Source of the DNA: Firmicutes bacterium CAG:534
GTDB lineage: Bacteria; Bacillota; Clostridia; Lachnospirales; Lachnospiraceae
NCBI GenBank assembly: GCA_000436115.1
Contig: FR894536.1
Coordinates: 3,586-67,585, forward strand
Direction: 5' to 3'
DNA: 64,000 nucleotides
Within the stretch, counting starts at the first letter, position 1. The number at the start of each line of letters is the position of its first letter. This document shows positions 8,468 to 17,047 of this stretch, one piece after another. The notes beneath the pieces were generated by a model that was not told the DNA's origin, did no database searches, and saw only the letters and a program-made list of their open reading frames with translations. The position numbers and the translations under genes are program-made.

Positions 8468-8540
8468 AAATTTGTGGTCTCTTTTGAAACCACTATGGTA
8501 TTTTAACATAAATTATATTTTATAGCAACCATTTCCATCT

Positions 8541-9446
8541 TTAGCCAGGAAAATTAATGTGTCCCTGCATCCAGATCACACCCTTAAATCTCCGGCCTAC
8601 AGCAGGCTCTCCGTAGAGATCCTCCTTATTGATGCAAAGATCAAATATCATGTCGTTACAGTTTAATGACATAATATAAACCTCTTCCTGTGTCACTTTA
8701 TTTTTCATTAAATGACATTCCAGAATTTCAGCCAGGATGGAATACTGGTCGCATTCCACACCGTAAGGCATAAAGGAGGTATCTACAATACTGAATACAT
8801 CTTCTTTTTGGATTTTTTTGGAAATTGCCGTATAAGTATCCATGTCGTCAAGGGTCAGACTTTCGATCGCTTCTTCATCTCCCCTTCTGGCAGCGTTTAA
8901 AAGCTCGCTTCGGTTCATGGATACTTTTCGGTTTTTGATCAGATCCTTTTCACTTTTTACAATGGGCATCATGATCGTTCCCTTTGTAGAAAGCGCTGTA
9001 AGCGTCAGGGTTGTTCCCTTAATAGGAAGAAAACCGCAATTCTGCGCCTTCACATAGGGAATCATGTTCTGCAGATAAAAAATAAGAGAAACTCCTATAC
9101 GCACATCATCACAGACTCCCGCGTATGATTCCTGTGCAGCATGCCTTTCCACAGATACATCTTCCTGGGAGCTGATATTGGTCCCTTTTAAATAGGGAAA
9201 ATAATAGTCATAGGTAAATTTATCGTCGCTGTCAAATTCTCCGCATACTGCAATTCCTATGCTGTCCCCTGTTTCCTTGGGATCGCCTTCGGTAAAATCC
9301 ATGCAAAATTCTGCAAGCAGCGTATCATCTCCATTGGAAGTATAAGAACGTTCCGTTCCTTCTACAACCACATTCGTTAAAAGTTTCTGTAACTCTTTGC
9401 GGTCTTTCAATTTGCTGAAACCGATAGAACGCATATATTTGTGCAC
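8541..9446 (-). CDS. DUF3881 family protein
   Basis: A 301-residue soluble protein of a family I recognise as DUF3881, found in Lachnospiraceae and without a known function. Typical stretches are YMRSIGFSKLKDRKEL near the N-terminus, CGEFDSDDKFTYDYYFPYL, DISVERHAA-like text, GVSLIFYLQNMIPYVK, and DEEAIESLTLDDMDTY. The chosen start is the GTG at 9446, 8 bases after GGAGG; the in-frame GTG at 9455 touches the ribosome-binding site. No signal peptide or membrane segment is present. It lies 35 bases after serS in the same direction and may be cotranscribed. Family call from memory of conserved text; function unknown. Confidence 0.8.
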   Translation of the reverse strand: MHKYMRSIGFSKLKDRKELQKLLTNVVVEGTERSYTSNGDDTLLAEFCMDFTEGDPKETGDSIGIAVCGEFDSDDKFTYDYYFPYLKGTNISSQEDVSVERHAAQESYAGVCDDVRIGVSLIFYLQNMIPYVKAQNCGFLPIKGTTLTLTALSTKGTIMMPIVKSEKDLIKNRKVSMNRSELLNAARRGDEEAIESLTLDDMDTYTAISKKIQKEDVFSIVDTSFMPYGVECDQYSILAEILECHLMKNKVTQEEVYIMSLNCNDMIFDLCINKEDLYGEPAVGRRFKGVIWMQGHINFPG

Positions 9447-9481
9447 GGATCTCACCTCCAGTCTTTTAAATTTTTACTTTT

Positions 9482-10759
9482 TTATCTGATTTCCTTTTTT
9501 CCACCCATATACGGCCAGAGAACCTCAGGAATTTTGATGGAACCATCTGCCTGAAGATTGTTCTCCAAAAATGCGATCAACATTCTGGGAGGAGCAACTA
9601 CTGTATTATTTAATGTATGCGCAAAATATTTTCCGTTCTCACCATTTACACGGATTTTTAATCTTCTTGCCTGTGCATCTCCAAGATTGGAGCAACTTCC
9701 TACTTCAAAATATTTCTTTTGTCTGGGAGACCATGCTTCCACATCATAAGATTTTACCTTGAGGTCTGCAAGATCACCGGAACAGCATTCAATGGTTCTT
9801 ACAGGAATATCCATGGAACGGAACAGATCTACTGTATTCTGCCAGAGCTTGTCAAACCACATTGCGGAATCCTCCGGCTTACAAACAACGATCATCTCCT
9901 GCTTTTCAAACTGATGAATTCGATAAACGCCTCTCTCTTCCAGACCATGAGCGCCTTTTTCCTTTCTGAAGCAGGGAGAATAACTGGTTAATGTTTTGGG
10001 CAGTTCTGCCTCCGGAACAATCGTGTCAATAAACTTTCCGATCATGGAATGCTCTGAAGTTCCAATCAGATAAAGATCTTCTCCCTCTATCTTATACATC
10101 ATGGCATCCATCTCTGCAAAGCTCATAACACCGGTAACTACATTGCTTCTGATCATGAAAGGAGGTACACAGTAAGTAAAGCCTCTGTCGATCATAAAGT
10201 CTCTTGCATAGGAAATCACTGCAGAATGCAGTCTTGCAATGTCACCCATCAGATAATAAAATCCATTTCCGGCAACCTTTCTGGCGCTGTCCAAATCAAT
10301 TCCGTTGAATTTTTCCATGATCTCTGTATGATAGGGAACCTCAAAATCCGGCACTACCGGTTCTCCGTATCTTGTAATTTCTACATTTTCGCTGTCATCC
10401 TTACCAATAGGAACACTGGGATCGATGATATTGGGAATGACCATCATAATCTTTGTGATCTTTTCCTCTAATTCCTTTTCCTTTTCTTCCAGCTCAACTA
10501 AACGCTTTGCACCTGCTGCCACTTCTTCCTTCTTTGCAGCAGCCTCTTCCTTTTTCCCCTGGGCCATCAAAGCACCGATCTCCTTGGAGATCTTGTTTCT
10601 GTTTGCTCTCAGTTCATCAGCTTCCTGCTGTGTCTTACGGCTTTCAGCATCCAGGGTGATCACTTCGTCTACTAACTCCAATTTGGAATCCTGAAATTTC
10701 TTCTTAATATTCTCCTTGACTGCATCCGGGTTCTCTCTTAAAAATTTAATGTCTATCAT
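9482..10759 (-). CDS. serS: Seryl-tRNA synthetase
   Basis: Class II aminoacyl-tRNA synthetase that charges tRNA-Ser. The start is the ATG at 10759 (MIDIKFLRENPDAVKENIKK) after a GGAGG, giving 425 residues, the usual length. The N-terminal antiparallel coiled-coil tRNA-binding arm covers about residues 25-105. Motif 2 (CFRKEKGAHGLEERGVYRIH) and motif 3 (NNTVVAPPRMLIAFLENN) are intact. There is only about 50 bases to the upstream HD-GYP gene, so no room for a T-box leader, and it probably depends on the promoter of the partition operon or an internal one. Confidence 0.97.
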   Translation of the reverse strand: MIDIKFLRENPDAVKENIKKKFQDSKLELVDEVITLDAESRKTQQEADELRANRNKISKEIGALMAQGKKEEAAAKKEEVAAGAKRLVELEEKEKELEEKITKIMMVIPNIIDPSVPIGKDDSENVEITRYGEPVVPDFEVPYHTEIMEKFNGIDLDSARKVAGNGFYYLMGDIARLHSAVISYARDFMIDRGFTYCVPPFMIRSNVVTGVMSFAEMDAMMYKIEGEDLYLIGTSEHSMIGKFIDTIVPEAELPKTLTSYSPCFRKEKGAHGLEERGVYRIHQFEKQEMIVVCKPEDSAMWFDKLWQNTVDLFRSMDIPVRTIECCSGDLADLKVKSYDVEAWSPRQKKYFEVGSCSNLGDAQARRLKIRVNGENGKYFAHTLNNTVVAPPRMLIAFLENNLQADGSIKIPEVLWPYMGGKKEIR

Positions 10760-10812
10760 GACTAATCTCCTCCATCCTTTTAACATTGTTAATGTTATTA
10801 TGTATTGTTTTT

Positions 10813-11844
10813 TTATTCAAGTACTTTTTCAATAAATACGTTATTTATTTTGGTAAGATCAGTGACTTTATTGTCGTTATCGGTCTGTATCACCGGCCTG
10901 TCCGGAAATTCTTTATTTTGCCTGATCACCTTTCCTGTTCTGCCATCACTTAAAAGCACTTTGCTTCCTGCAGGATAAACAGCAGTAAATTCCAGAAAGA
11001 CGTCCACTATTTCCGGTTTAAACTTAATTCCCTTATAAATCTTCAGATATTCTACCGCTTCATATACCTTACGCCTTTTCATACCGATCCCACAGATCAT
11101 CTCATCAAAGGTATCGCACACATTTGCAATTTGTGCCTCGTAAGGGATCTCTCTTGCATGAAGAGGATACCCTGTTCCATCCATGGTCTCATGATGATAC
11201 AAAATAATATTTTTACTTTCATTTGAGATCCACTTTTCATCCTTCAAAGCAGAGTATCCATAAACAGGATGCTTCATAAATTCTGCAGCTTCTATCTTAG
11301 ATAAAGTTTCCACATCCTGGTCCGTATAGTCGATCGTCAGATATCTTAACCCCAGGTCATGTAAAAGACATCCTACACCAATGTCATGCACACGTTCCTT
11401 TGGCAGCTTTAACTTGAGAGCTGTCAAGGTTGCCAGGGAGCAGATACTGATAGAATGCTCATAGATATCGGAGCTTCTCTCCCGGATATCATATATTTTT
11501 TCTACAACCTCATCCTCCTGCAAAATATTACTTATAATATTATCTGCCGTCTGACTTAATTCCATCAGCTCTGCATTTCTATTATAAGTATGCTTTCCCA
11601 GGATAGATTTTACTCTGTCACAGAAAAATCTTTCTGTTTCTGATCTTAATAACACTACTTCCTGTGCATGTACCGGATCCTGATCCTTAATGTAAACTTC
11701 TTTTATTCCAAGCTCTTTGATCTTTTCAATATATTCCGGCCGTAAAATTGTGTCTTCATATAAAAGCACCCTTAATTCAGATGTCATAATTGCGCGCGCC
11801 AGAACTTCATTCCCCTTCAACTTGTCAACGCTGCACAGCTTCAT
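10813..11844 (-). CDS. HD-GYP domain protein, probable cyclic-di-GMP phosphodiesterase
   Basis: A 343-residue cytoplasmic protein. An N-terminal DUF3391-like region (residues 1-75) precedes an HD-GYP domain with HD at 162-163, HHE at 217-219, DGTGYP at 222-227 and a later metal-binding Asp near 244. These residues are those used for metal binding and c-di-GMP hydrolysis. The ATG at 11844 (MKLCSVDKLKGNEVL) has GGGGAGAAAGGA upstream and overlaps the end of the DUF4446 gene by 20 bases, so the two are probably coupled. A longer reading starting at 11907 is not family-like. Activity is predicted from motifs. Confidence 0.88.
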   Translation of the reverse strand: MKLCSVDKLKGNEVLARAIMTSELRVLLYEDTILRPEYIEKIKELGIKEVYIKDQDPVHAQEVVLLRSETERFFCDRVKSILGKHTYNRNAELMELSQTADNIISNILQEDEVVEKIYDIRERSSDIYEHSISICSLATLTALKLKLPKERVHDIGVGCLLHDLGLRYLTIDYTDQDVETLSKIEAAEFMKHPVYGYSALKDEKWISNESKNIILYHHETMDGTGYPLHAREIPYEAQIANVCDTFDEMICGIGMKRRKVYEAVEYLKIYKGIKFKPEIVDVFLEFTAVYPAGSKVLLSDGRTGKVIRQNKEFPDRPVIQTDNDNKVTDLTKINNVFIEKVLE

Positions 11845-12370
11845 TCCTTTCTCCCCCATTTTGTCGTAACATTGCCATTTCCAATGCCTGCTCTTCTTCC
11901 TGCCCAAGAGAAATTTTACACAGACCGTTTTCGATCTGCTTTGTGTAGGAATAACATCCTTCTGTACTATGTACAGAGTTTAAAATAAAGCCATTGTTAT
12001 TCTCGTCCAGCAGTGCAAGGCAAAAACTTAATTGTCCCCCCATTTGATTAAAGGCATCATACTTTACTATTCCGATTTTCTGAAATGCATTTTCAAAATT
12101 ATTGAAAAGTATCTTGATATCCTTTTTGTTTTTTTCTACTGCTCCTTTGATAAATTTATTATCCTCAAATAAACCTATAATTTCATTTTCAAGGCTTGCT
12201 GAATTTTTGCCTCTCATAAATCTTTTGTATGTCCTCTTTAATTTTGATATAGAACATATGTTCACAATCAACAATATAAGCAATATGACTATTATGATTG
12301 CCATAACTAATAACACAATTCCTATATCAAGATTAGCAAGTCCAATTCCGCTTAAAAAGGAATTATTCAT
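11825..12370 (-). CDS. DUF4446 family membrane-anchored protein
   Basis: A 181-residue protein with one N-terminal membrane segment (about residues 15-40), a short basic stretch (SKLKRTYKRFMRGK), and a cytoplasmic domain with the family text FNQMGGQLSFCLALLDENNNGFILNSVHS. DUF4446 genes commonly follow parA-parB near the origin in Firmicutes, as here. Function is unknown; location suggests a link to chromosome segregation or envelope events (inference). It overlaps the next gene by 20 bases. Confidence 0.85.
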   Translation of the reverse strand: MNNSFLSGIGLANLDIGIVLLVMAIIIVILLILLIVNICSISKLKRTYKRFMRGKNSASLENEIIGLFEDNKFIKGAVEKNKKDIKILFNNFENAFQKIGIVKYDAFNQMGGQLSFCLALLDENNNGFILNSVHSTEGCYSYTKQIENGLCKISLGQEEEQALEMAMLRQNGGERNEAVQR

Positions 12371-12415
12371 TTATTATAAGTACCTTACCTTTCTGTTTTC
12401 TTTTGCTTGTCTCTT

Positions 12416-13309
12416 CTACCTGGATAACAGATCCATCAATCTTTCAAGATCATCATGACTGTAAAATTCTATCTCTAATTTTCCGGCTCCGTTTCCCTTA
12501 GAAGTAATGCTGACCTTTGTGCTTAACTTCTGTTTCAGGTTTTCCTCTATATCCTGGTATACTACTTCCAGGCTTTTATCTATGGTTTCTTTCTTACTGC
12601 TTACCTTTGCAGGTTTGTTCAAATTCTTTACCAGCTTTTCAACATCACGCACACTGAGCTTTTCATCAAAGATCTGTTGTGCGATATTATATTGCTGTTC
12701 AGGATCCTCTATGGAAATCAACGCTCTTGCATGACCTGTTGAGATCATCCCTTCAATGACCATCTGCTGCACATCATCGCAAAGCTTTAAAAGTCTCATG
12801 GAATTGGTAACCGCTGTACGGCTTTTTGCCACCCTTTCCGCAACCTCATCCTGCTTCAGATTAAATTCCGTAAGCAGTCTCTTATATGCCTGCGCTTCTT
12901 CAATAGGGTTTAAGTTTTCTCTCTGAATATTTTCAATCAGAGAAATTTCAACGATCTCCTGCTCCGAAAGATTTTTAATGATAACAGGCACTTCCTTCAA
13001 GCCTGCTTTTTTGGCCGCACGCCATCTTCTTTCACCGGCAATGATCTCATAATAGGTTTTGCGATCCTGAACAAGAATTGGCTGTAAAAGTCCAAATTGT
13101 TTAATTGATTCCGCAAGCTCCTCCAGAGCATCCTCATCAAAATTTTTTCTTGGCTGTTCTCTGTTAGGTTCCACCTTTGTAATATTTACAATAGTTTCTC
13201 CGCCGGATTTTTCTTCTGTTTTCTTTTGCTTTTCTGTCTTTTCGGATTTTTCATTGATCCCGCTTGGAATTAATGCATCAAGACCTTTCCCCAATCCCCT
13301 TGCCGCCAT
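12416..13309 (-). CDS. parB: Chromosome-partitioning protein ParB (Spo0J)
   Basis: A 297-residue CTP-dependent clamp that loads on parS and spreads along DNA. The conserved first lines read KVEPNREQPRKNFDEDALEEL and GLLQPILV. The CTP-binding GERRWRAAKKAG motif is near residues 95-106, a helix-turn-helix lies about 150-180, and a C-terminal dimerisation region ends in a basic/acidic tail. It lies 3 bases after parA and works with it and the two parS sites upstream at 14.34-14.40 kb. All key motifs are present. Confidence 0.96.
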   Translation of the reverse strand: MAARGLGKGLDALIPSGINEKSEKTEKQKKTEEKSGGETIVNITKVEPNREQPRKNFDEDALEELAESIKQFGLLQPILVQDRKTYYEIIAGERRWRAAKKAGLKEVPVIIKNLSEQEIVEISLIENIQRENLNPIEEAQAYKRLLTEFNLKQDEVAERVAKSRTAVTNSMRLLKLCDDVQQMVIEGMISTGHARALISIEDPEQQYNIAQQIFDEKLSVRDVEKLVKNLNKPAKVSSKKETIDKSLEVVYQDIEENLKQKLSTKVSITSKGNGAGKLEIEFYSHDDLERLMDLLSR

Positions 13310-13312
13310 TTT

Positions 13313-14080
13313 TTAATCTTCCTTTCTGTTTAATATCTCACCTGCCAAAGACATATATGCTTCTGCCCCCGCAGATTTTGCATCGTACATATTAATTGGC
13401 ATACCATAACTGGGTGCTTCTGCCAATCTGATATTTCTGGGTATTACTGTTTCAAATACTCTCTGATTTAAATGGCTTTTCACATTTTCAACAACCTGTG
13501 ATGAAAGATTTGTTCTTGAATCATACATGGTAAAGACTACTCCCTCCATATCAAGATCAGGGTTTAATCTTTCCTTTACCAGATTGATCGTATGTATTAA
13601 CTGGCTAAGTCCTTCCAAAGCATAATACTCACATTGGATTGGAACAAGAACAGAGTCTGCTGTCGTCATAGCATTTAAGGTTAAAAGATTTAAAGAAGGA
13701 GGACAATCGATAATGATATAATCATAACTATCCTTAATCCATTCTACCTCTCTCTTCAAAATAAACTCTTTCTTATCAATTCCAATCAATTCGATTTCTG
13801 CTGCTGCCAGATTTACATTGGACGGGATAATAGATACGCCATCTATGACATCATTCAAAATACATTCCTTAATAGAGCATTCGCTTAGCATCAATTCATA
13901 TATGGTATTTTCAAGATCATTTTTTTCAATTCCAAATCCACTTGTAGTATTTCCCTGTGGATCCGTATCAATGACTAATATCTTCTTACCACTTGCAGCC
14001 ATAGCCGCAGACAAATTAATAGAAGTTGTAGTTTTTCCTACTCCTCCCTTTTGATTTGCGATTGCAATAATTCTTCCCAT
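13313..14080 (-). CDS. parA: Chromosome-partitioning ATPase ParA (Soj)
   Basis: A 255-residue deviant-Walker ATPase. KGGVGKTTTSINLS is at residues 11-24, DTDPQGNTTSGFG follows, and the Walker B-like YDYIIIDCPPSLNLLT is near 120-135. The length equals Soj of Bacillus. It positions ParB-bound origins and in Bacillus also modulates DnaA. The ATG at 14080 follows a weak AGAAAGGTATAGG site. An extended -10 promoter lies upstream, and parS sites are within 330 bases, so autoregulation by ParB binding is plausible. Confidence 0.97.
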   Translation of the reverse strand: MGRIIAIANQKGGVGKTTTSINLSAAMAASGKKILVIDTDPQGNTTSGFGIEKNDLENTIYELMLSECSIKECILNDVIDGVSIIPSNVNLAAAEIELIGIDKKEFILKREVEWIKDSYDYIIIDCPPSLNLLTLNAMTTADSVLVPIQCEYYALEGLSQLIHTINLVKERLNPDLDMEGVVFTMYDSRTNLSSQVVENVKSHLNQRVFETVIPRNIRLAEAPSYGMPINMYDAKSAGAEAYMSLAGEILNRKED

Positions 14081-14144
14081 TTCTCTACCTATACCTTTCT
14101 TCTTCTCTCAGGTAATCTTCTCTTCTCAAAAAGTATTCTAAATG

Positions 14145-14153
14145 ATTATATCA
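14145..14153 (-). promoter_or_regulatory. Extended -10 promoter of the parAB operon
   Basis: The minus strand reads TGATATAAT, a perfect TATAAT with the extended TG, about 65 bases before the parA ATG. No good -35 is seen at 17 bases, which extended -10 promoters tolerate. Confidence 0.5.
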
Positions 14154-14334
14154 CTTCTGATTTTTATAATCTATAATATTTTCTTTAAAAAATAATCTTG
14201 TATTTTTGTCTTTAACTACTACTACATATAGTGTGTTGATTTTGATTAATTAAGTTGATTTTTTATGTTTCACACTGAAAAAAAGAAGATTTTGAAATGT
14301 TTCACGGCTCTGATCACTAGATTTTGAGGTGAAA

Positions 14335-14350
14335 TGTTTCATGTGAAACA
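14335..14350. promoter_or_regulatory. parS site 1
   Basis: TGTTTCATGTGAAACA matches the bacterial parS consensus TGTTTCACGTGAAACA except for one central base (C to T). It is the binding site of ParB. A degenerate copy is at 14266-14280 and a half-site (TGTTTCACG) at 14298-14306. Confidence 0.93.
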
Positions 14351-14384
14351 TTATCTTGTATTTTAATAGATAGAAAACACAAAA

Positions 14385-14400
14385 TGTTTCATGTGAAACA
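14385..14400. promoter_or_regulatory. parS site 2
   Basis: A second copy, identical to site 1 including the central C-to-T change, starting exactly 50 bases further on. Confidence 0.93.
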
Positions 14401-14428
14401 TTTTAATATAAAAGATCTTTCCCTGATA

Positions 14429-14458
14429 GAGAAAAGCGCCATAATATTATGACGCTTT
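14429..14458 (-). terminator. Intrinsic terminator after the DegU-like regulator
   Basis: On the minus strand AAAGCGTCATAAT and ATTATGGCGCTTT pair over about 13 bases with one wobble, followed by TTTTCTCT. It separates the two-component operon from the parS/parAB region. Confidence 0.8.
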
Positions 14459-14494
14459 ACCTGTCTAATATGAAACTTTTTTAATTTGAAATAA

Positions 14495-15139
14495 TTAATA
14501 CAGTTTAACAATATTATTTCTGATAGCAAAAACAGCAGCTTGTGTACGATCCGATACGTCTATCTTTCTGAAAATGTTGGAAATATGATTTTTAACAGTT
14601 CTTTCGCTTATATTCAAATTCACAGCAATTTCTTTATTAAACATACCGCCGGCAACCTGTGTCAAAATTTCAAGCTCTCTTTTTGTCAATGTCTGAAGCT
14701 TATCCTGGTCAACATCTCTATTGATTAACCTGGAATTTAAAGCAGGAAGTAAACTTGGTTGTATGTAAGACTCACCGGACATGATAACATTGATCGCCTG
14801 CTTCAATTCAGAAGAACCGGAGTCTTTCAAGATATAACCATTAGCGCCTATATCAACTGCTTTTACAAGATACTCCACTTCACTATGTACTGTCAAAATT
14901 AAAACCTTTAAAGGATCCTCTCTTCTTTTTAATTCCTCCAGCACTTCTATACCATTCATCTCCGGCATATTAATATCAAGCAATAAAATATCCGGATGAA
15001 TTTTTTCCAATTTCTGAAGACATTCTATTCCATCACTTGCTTCTTCGATTACTTCAATGCTACCATCAAACTCTAATAAATGTTTAATTCCTTCACGCAT
15101 CAATGCATGATCATCTGTTAACATTACTTTAATACTCAT
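14495..15139 (-). CDS. NarL/DegU-type response regulator
   Basis: A 214-residue regulator. The receiver domain covers residues 1-120 with phospho-acceptor Asp55 in LLLDINMPEMNG. A LuxR-type helix-turn-helix covers about 148-210, with the family text LTKRELEILTQVAGGMFNKE and ISERTVKNHISNI. It lies 16 bases after its kinase partner and is followed by a terminator, so it closes a two-gene operon. Its target genes cannot be read from the sequence; position beside parAB is unusual but does not show a functional link. Confidence 0.93.
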   Translation of the reverse strand: MSIKVMLTDDHALMREGIKHLLEFDGSIEVIEEASDGIECLQKLEKIHPDILLLDINMPEMNGIEVLEELKRREDPLKVLILTVHSEVEYLVKAVDIGANGYILKDSGSSELKQAINVIMSGESYIQPSLLPALNSRLINRDVDQDKLQTLTKRELEILTQVAGGMFNKEIAVNLNISERTVKNHISNIFRKIDVSDRTQAAVFAIRNNIVKLY

Positions 15140-15155
15140 TTTAATTAATCCTCTC

Positions 15156-16181
15156 TTACAATTTATTTAAAGGAATTCTAATCTTAACCTTTGTACCGGA
15201 TCCTATCTGGGACTGAATATCTATATTTCCATTTAATAAGGAAGCTCTTTCCCGCATAATAGAAATTCCAAAGTGCTTTTCTTTTTGCTTTGACTTTTCA
15301 TCTACCAGAAATCCTTTGCCATTATCCGTAACTGCTATATTACATATATGATCTGTAACAACAAGATCTATGTCAATTTTATTTCCGCCGGAATGTAATA
15401 ATGCATTCATTATAGCTTCCTGTATGATCCTGTAAATAGAAAGTAAAATAATATTTATAGTCTGCTTATCATCTGTATTCCATTGATAGTCATCCAGATT
15501 ATACTCATCGATAATAATATCAAAATCTGCAAACTTACTTTTTAAGTTGATAATAAGATCATCAAGGCATTGTCGAAATCCAAGATCATCATAGGACATA
15601 GGCCTGAGATTAAAAATAGTTTCCCGCATTTCATCAATAACAGACTTAAGCTGTTTCATTACCGTTTCTAATTCCAGCTTTGCCCGGATCGGATCCTTAT
15701 CAATATACATGGATGAAAGCTCTATACTATGAACAAGGTGTGTCAGATCCTGCACGGAAGAATCATGAAGCTCCCTGGCAATTCTCTGTCTTTCCTTTTC
15801 CTGAATATCCAAAATAGTTAAATGTTTTTGTTCTTCTTTATGATATGTATCTTCTGCAGGAGAAGTATTGTTTAAAACAAATGTAAGCTGTTCAATTTGT
15901 CTATCTATCTGATTTATTTTTTGATAATGATTTCTATTATCATTTTCTATTTCTTCTTTTTCTTCTTCTGCCTTCCTGATCCGGTCACCATAAATTGACT
16001 CTGAGCTTCTGGGAGAAAAGATTTTAAAATCTGCTTCTTCACTTTCTTTTATAGATTTTATATAAGCGTCTATCTCAGAAATTCTATCTAAATTGGTTTG
16101 TATTTTCTTTTTTTCCTCTTTTCGGTTCTGAATACACAGGGAATACATTTCCTGCAGAACCTCAAGTTTATCTGTATTCAT
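15156..16181 (-). CDS. DegS-like cytoplasmic sensor histidine kinase (HisKA_3)
   Basis: A 341-residue kinase with no membrane segment. An N-terminal half rich in Glu, Lys and Ile heptads (about residues 5-105) should form a coiled coil, as in DegS. The phospho-acceptor is His139 in ERQRIARELHDSSVQDL. A GHKL ATPase domain follows, with AIMNALLHSGGNKIDID, VTDNGKGF and GSGTKVKIRIPL. GGAGTAGTAA precedes the ATG. It should phosphorylate the regulator encoded next. The signal is unknown and presumably intracellular. Confidence 0.92.
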   Translation of the reverse strand: MNTDKLEVLQEMYSLCIQNRKEEKKKIQTNLDRISEIDAYIKSIKESEEADFKIFSPRSSESIYGDRIRKAEEEKEEIENDNRNHYQKINQIDRQIEQLTFVLNNTSPAEDTYHKEEQKHLTILDIQEKERQRIARELHDSSVQDLTHLVHSIELSSMYIDKDPIRAKLELETVMKQLKSVIDEMRETIFNLRPMSYDDLGFRQCLDDLIINLKSKFADFDIIIDEYNLDDYQWNTDDKQTINIILLSIYRIIQEAIMNALLHSGGNKIDIDLVVTDHICNIAVTDNGKGFLVDEKSKQKEKHFGISIMRERASLLNGNIDIQSQIGSGTKVKIRIPLNKL

Positions 16182-16272
16182 TTACTACTCCAGACATAAC
16201 AGGTTTTTCATCCTGGCATTCTATAACATAAGTTCATCATATAATAAAAATAAAAAATAGAAAAGAAAAATT

Positions 16273-17001
16273 TTAATAAATTGGTTCCTTTGAAGGCAAT
16301 CCAGCCTTTCTAGGATATTTAAGGGGCGTTTTATTTTTCTTTTGGATCACAATAAAATTGCGGGTAATATCTGAATGAGGCAATAAAAATTCTATATTCT
16401 TCTGGAAGCTTCCTCCTAAAACAGAAATAGCTTTTTTTGCTTCCTCCAATTCCACATTTACTTTCTCAGACTTATAAGAAATAAAAAAACCGCCCGGCTT
16501 TACAAAGGGAATGCAGTATTCAGAAAGCGTTGCTAAATTTGCAACTGCTCTGGAAACACAAAGATCAAATCTTTCTCTAAACTGATCCGGCTTTGCAAAA
16601 TCCTCGGCTCTTCCATGAACAGCTTCTATATCCTGTAACTCCAATTTACAAATTACCTCATTTAAAAATTGAATTCTCTTATTTAAAGAATCAAGCAGAG
16701 TGATCTTTAAATTTGGAAATGCAATCTTTAGCGGAATACCCGGAAAACCTGCGCCGGTTCCTACATCGATCAAATCATACTGCTTTTGTGCCAGATCGGA
16801 AACAGCGCTGATCAAAGAAAGGCTGTCGATAAAATGCTTTTTTAAAACATCTTCAAATTCCGTAATAGCTGTCAAATTCATTCTGGAATTCCAGTCAATC
16901 AACAATTCATAATAAGAAATAAATTGTAAAATCTGTTTCTTTGATAATTCCAAATGAAGCTGCTTTAAATCTTTTTCAAATATTTCTAGTTGTTTCTCCA
17001 T
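16273..17001 (-). CDS. rsmG: 16S rRNA (guanine527-N7)-methyltransferase
   Basis: A 242-residue SAM-dependent methyltransferase that modifies G527 of 16S rRNA. The SAM motif is DVGTGAGFPGIPLKIAFPNL near residues 75-94. LLDSLNKRIQFLNEV, VHGRAEDFA and FDLCVSRAVANL follow, and all are diagnostic. The ATG at 17001 (MEKQLEIFEKDLKQL) gives the usual length; earlier in-frame starts are TTG codons within sequence that is not family-like. It follows mnmG directly, the common gidA-gidB order. Loss of this gene is known to give low-level streptomycin resistance. Confidence 0.95.
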   Translation of the reverse strand: MEKQLEIFEKDLKQLHLELSKKQILQFISYYELLIDWNSRMNLTAITEFEDVLKKHFIDSLSLISAVSDLAQKQYDLIDVGTGAGFPGIPLKIAFPNLKITLLDSLNKRIQFLNEVICKLELQDIEAVHGRAEDFAKPDQFRERFDLCVSRAVANLATLSEYCIPFVKPGGFFISYKSEKVNVELEEAKKAISVLGGSFQKNIEFLLPHSDITRNFIVIQKKNKTPLKYPRKAGLPSKEPIY

Positions 17002-17047
17002 AAAATAACCATGCCTTTTCAAAACCTGCCTCTTTAGCAGGCACAAA

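Larger units (their letters stand above)
8061..8540. other. 480-base scar region with no recognisable gene
   Basis: Apart from the two tRNA 5' halves and a candidate promoter, this stretch holds no protein gene I can support. Short open frames here run through the tRNA fragments and have no ribosome-binding site. The sequence between the tRNA pieces looks like leftover ends of integrated DNA: each piece begins at a CTTAGGAGG core (plus strand) and changes abruptly on the other side of it. Confidence 0.6.

Noticed and set aside
10780..10800. AACATTAACAATGTT upstream of serS as terminator or T-box element
   Set aside because: Short weak stem, no T-run, and the gap of about 50 bases is too small for a T-box with its specifier and antiterminator.
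14213..14227. TAGTAGTAG triplets (minus strand) as DnaA-trio unwinding elements
   Set aside because: No DnaA box or GC cluster lies next to them, and they are 11 kb from the box clusters; more likely simple sequence in an AT-rich gap.
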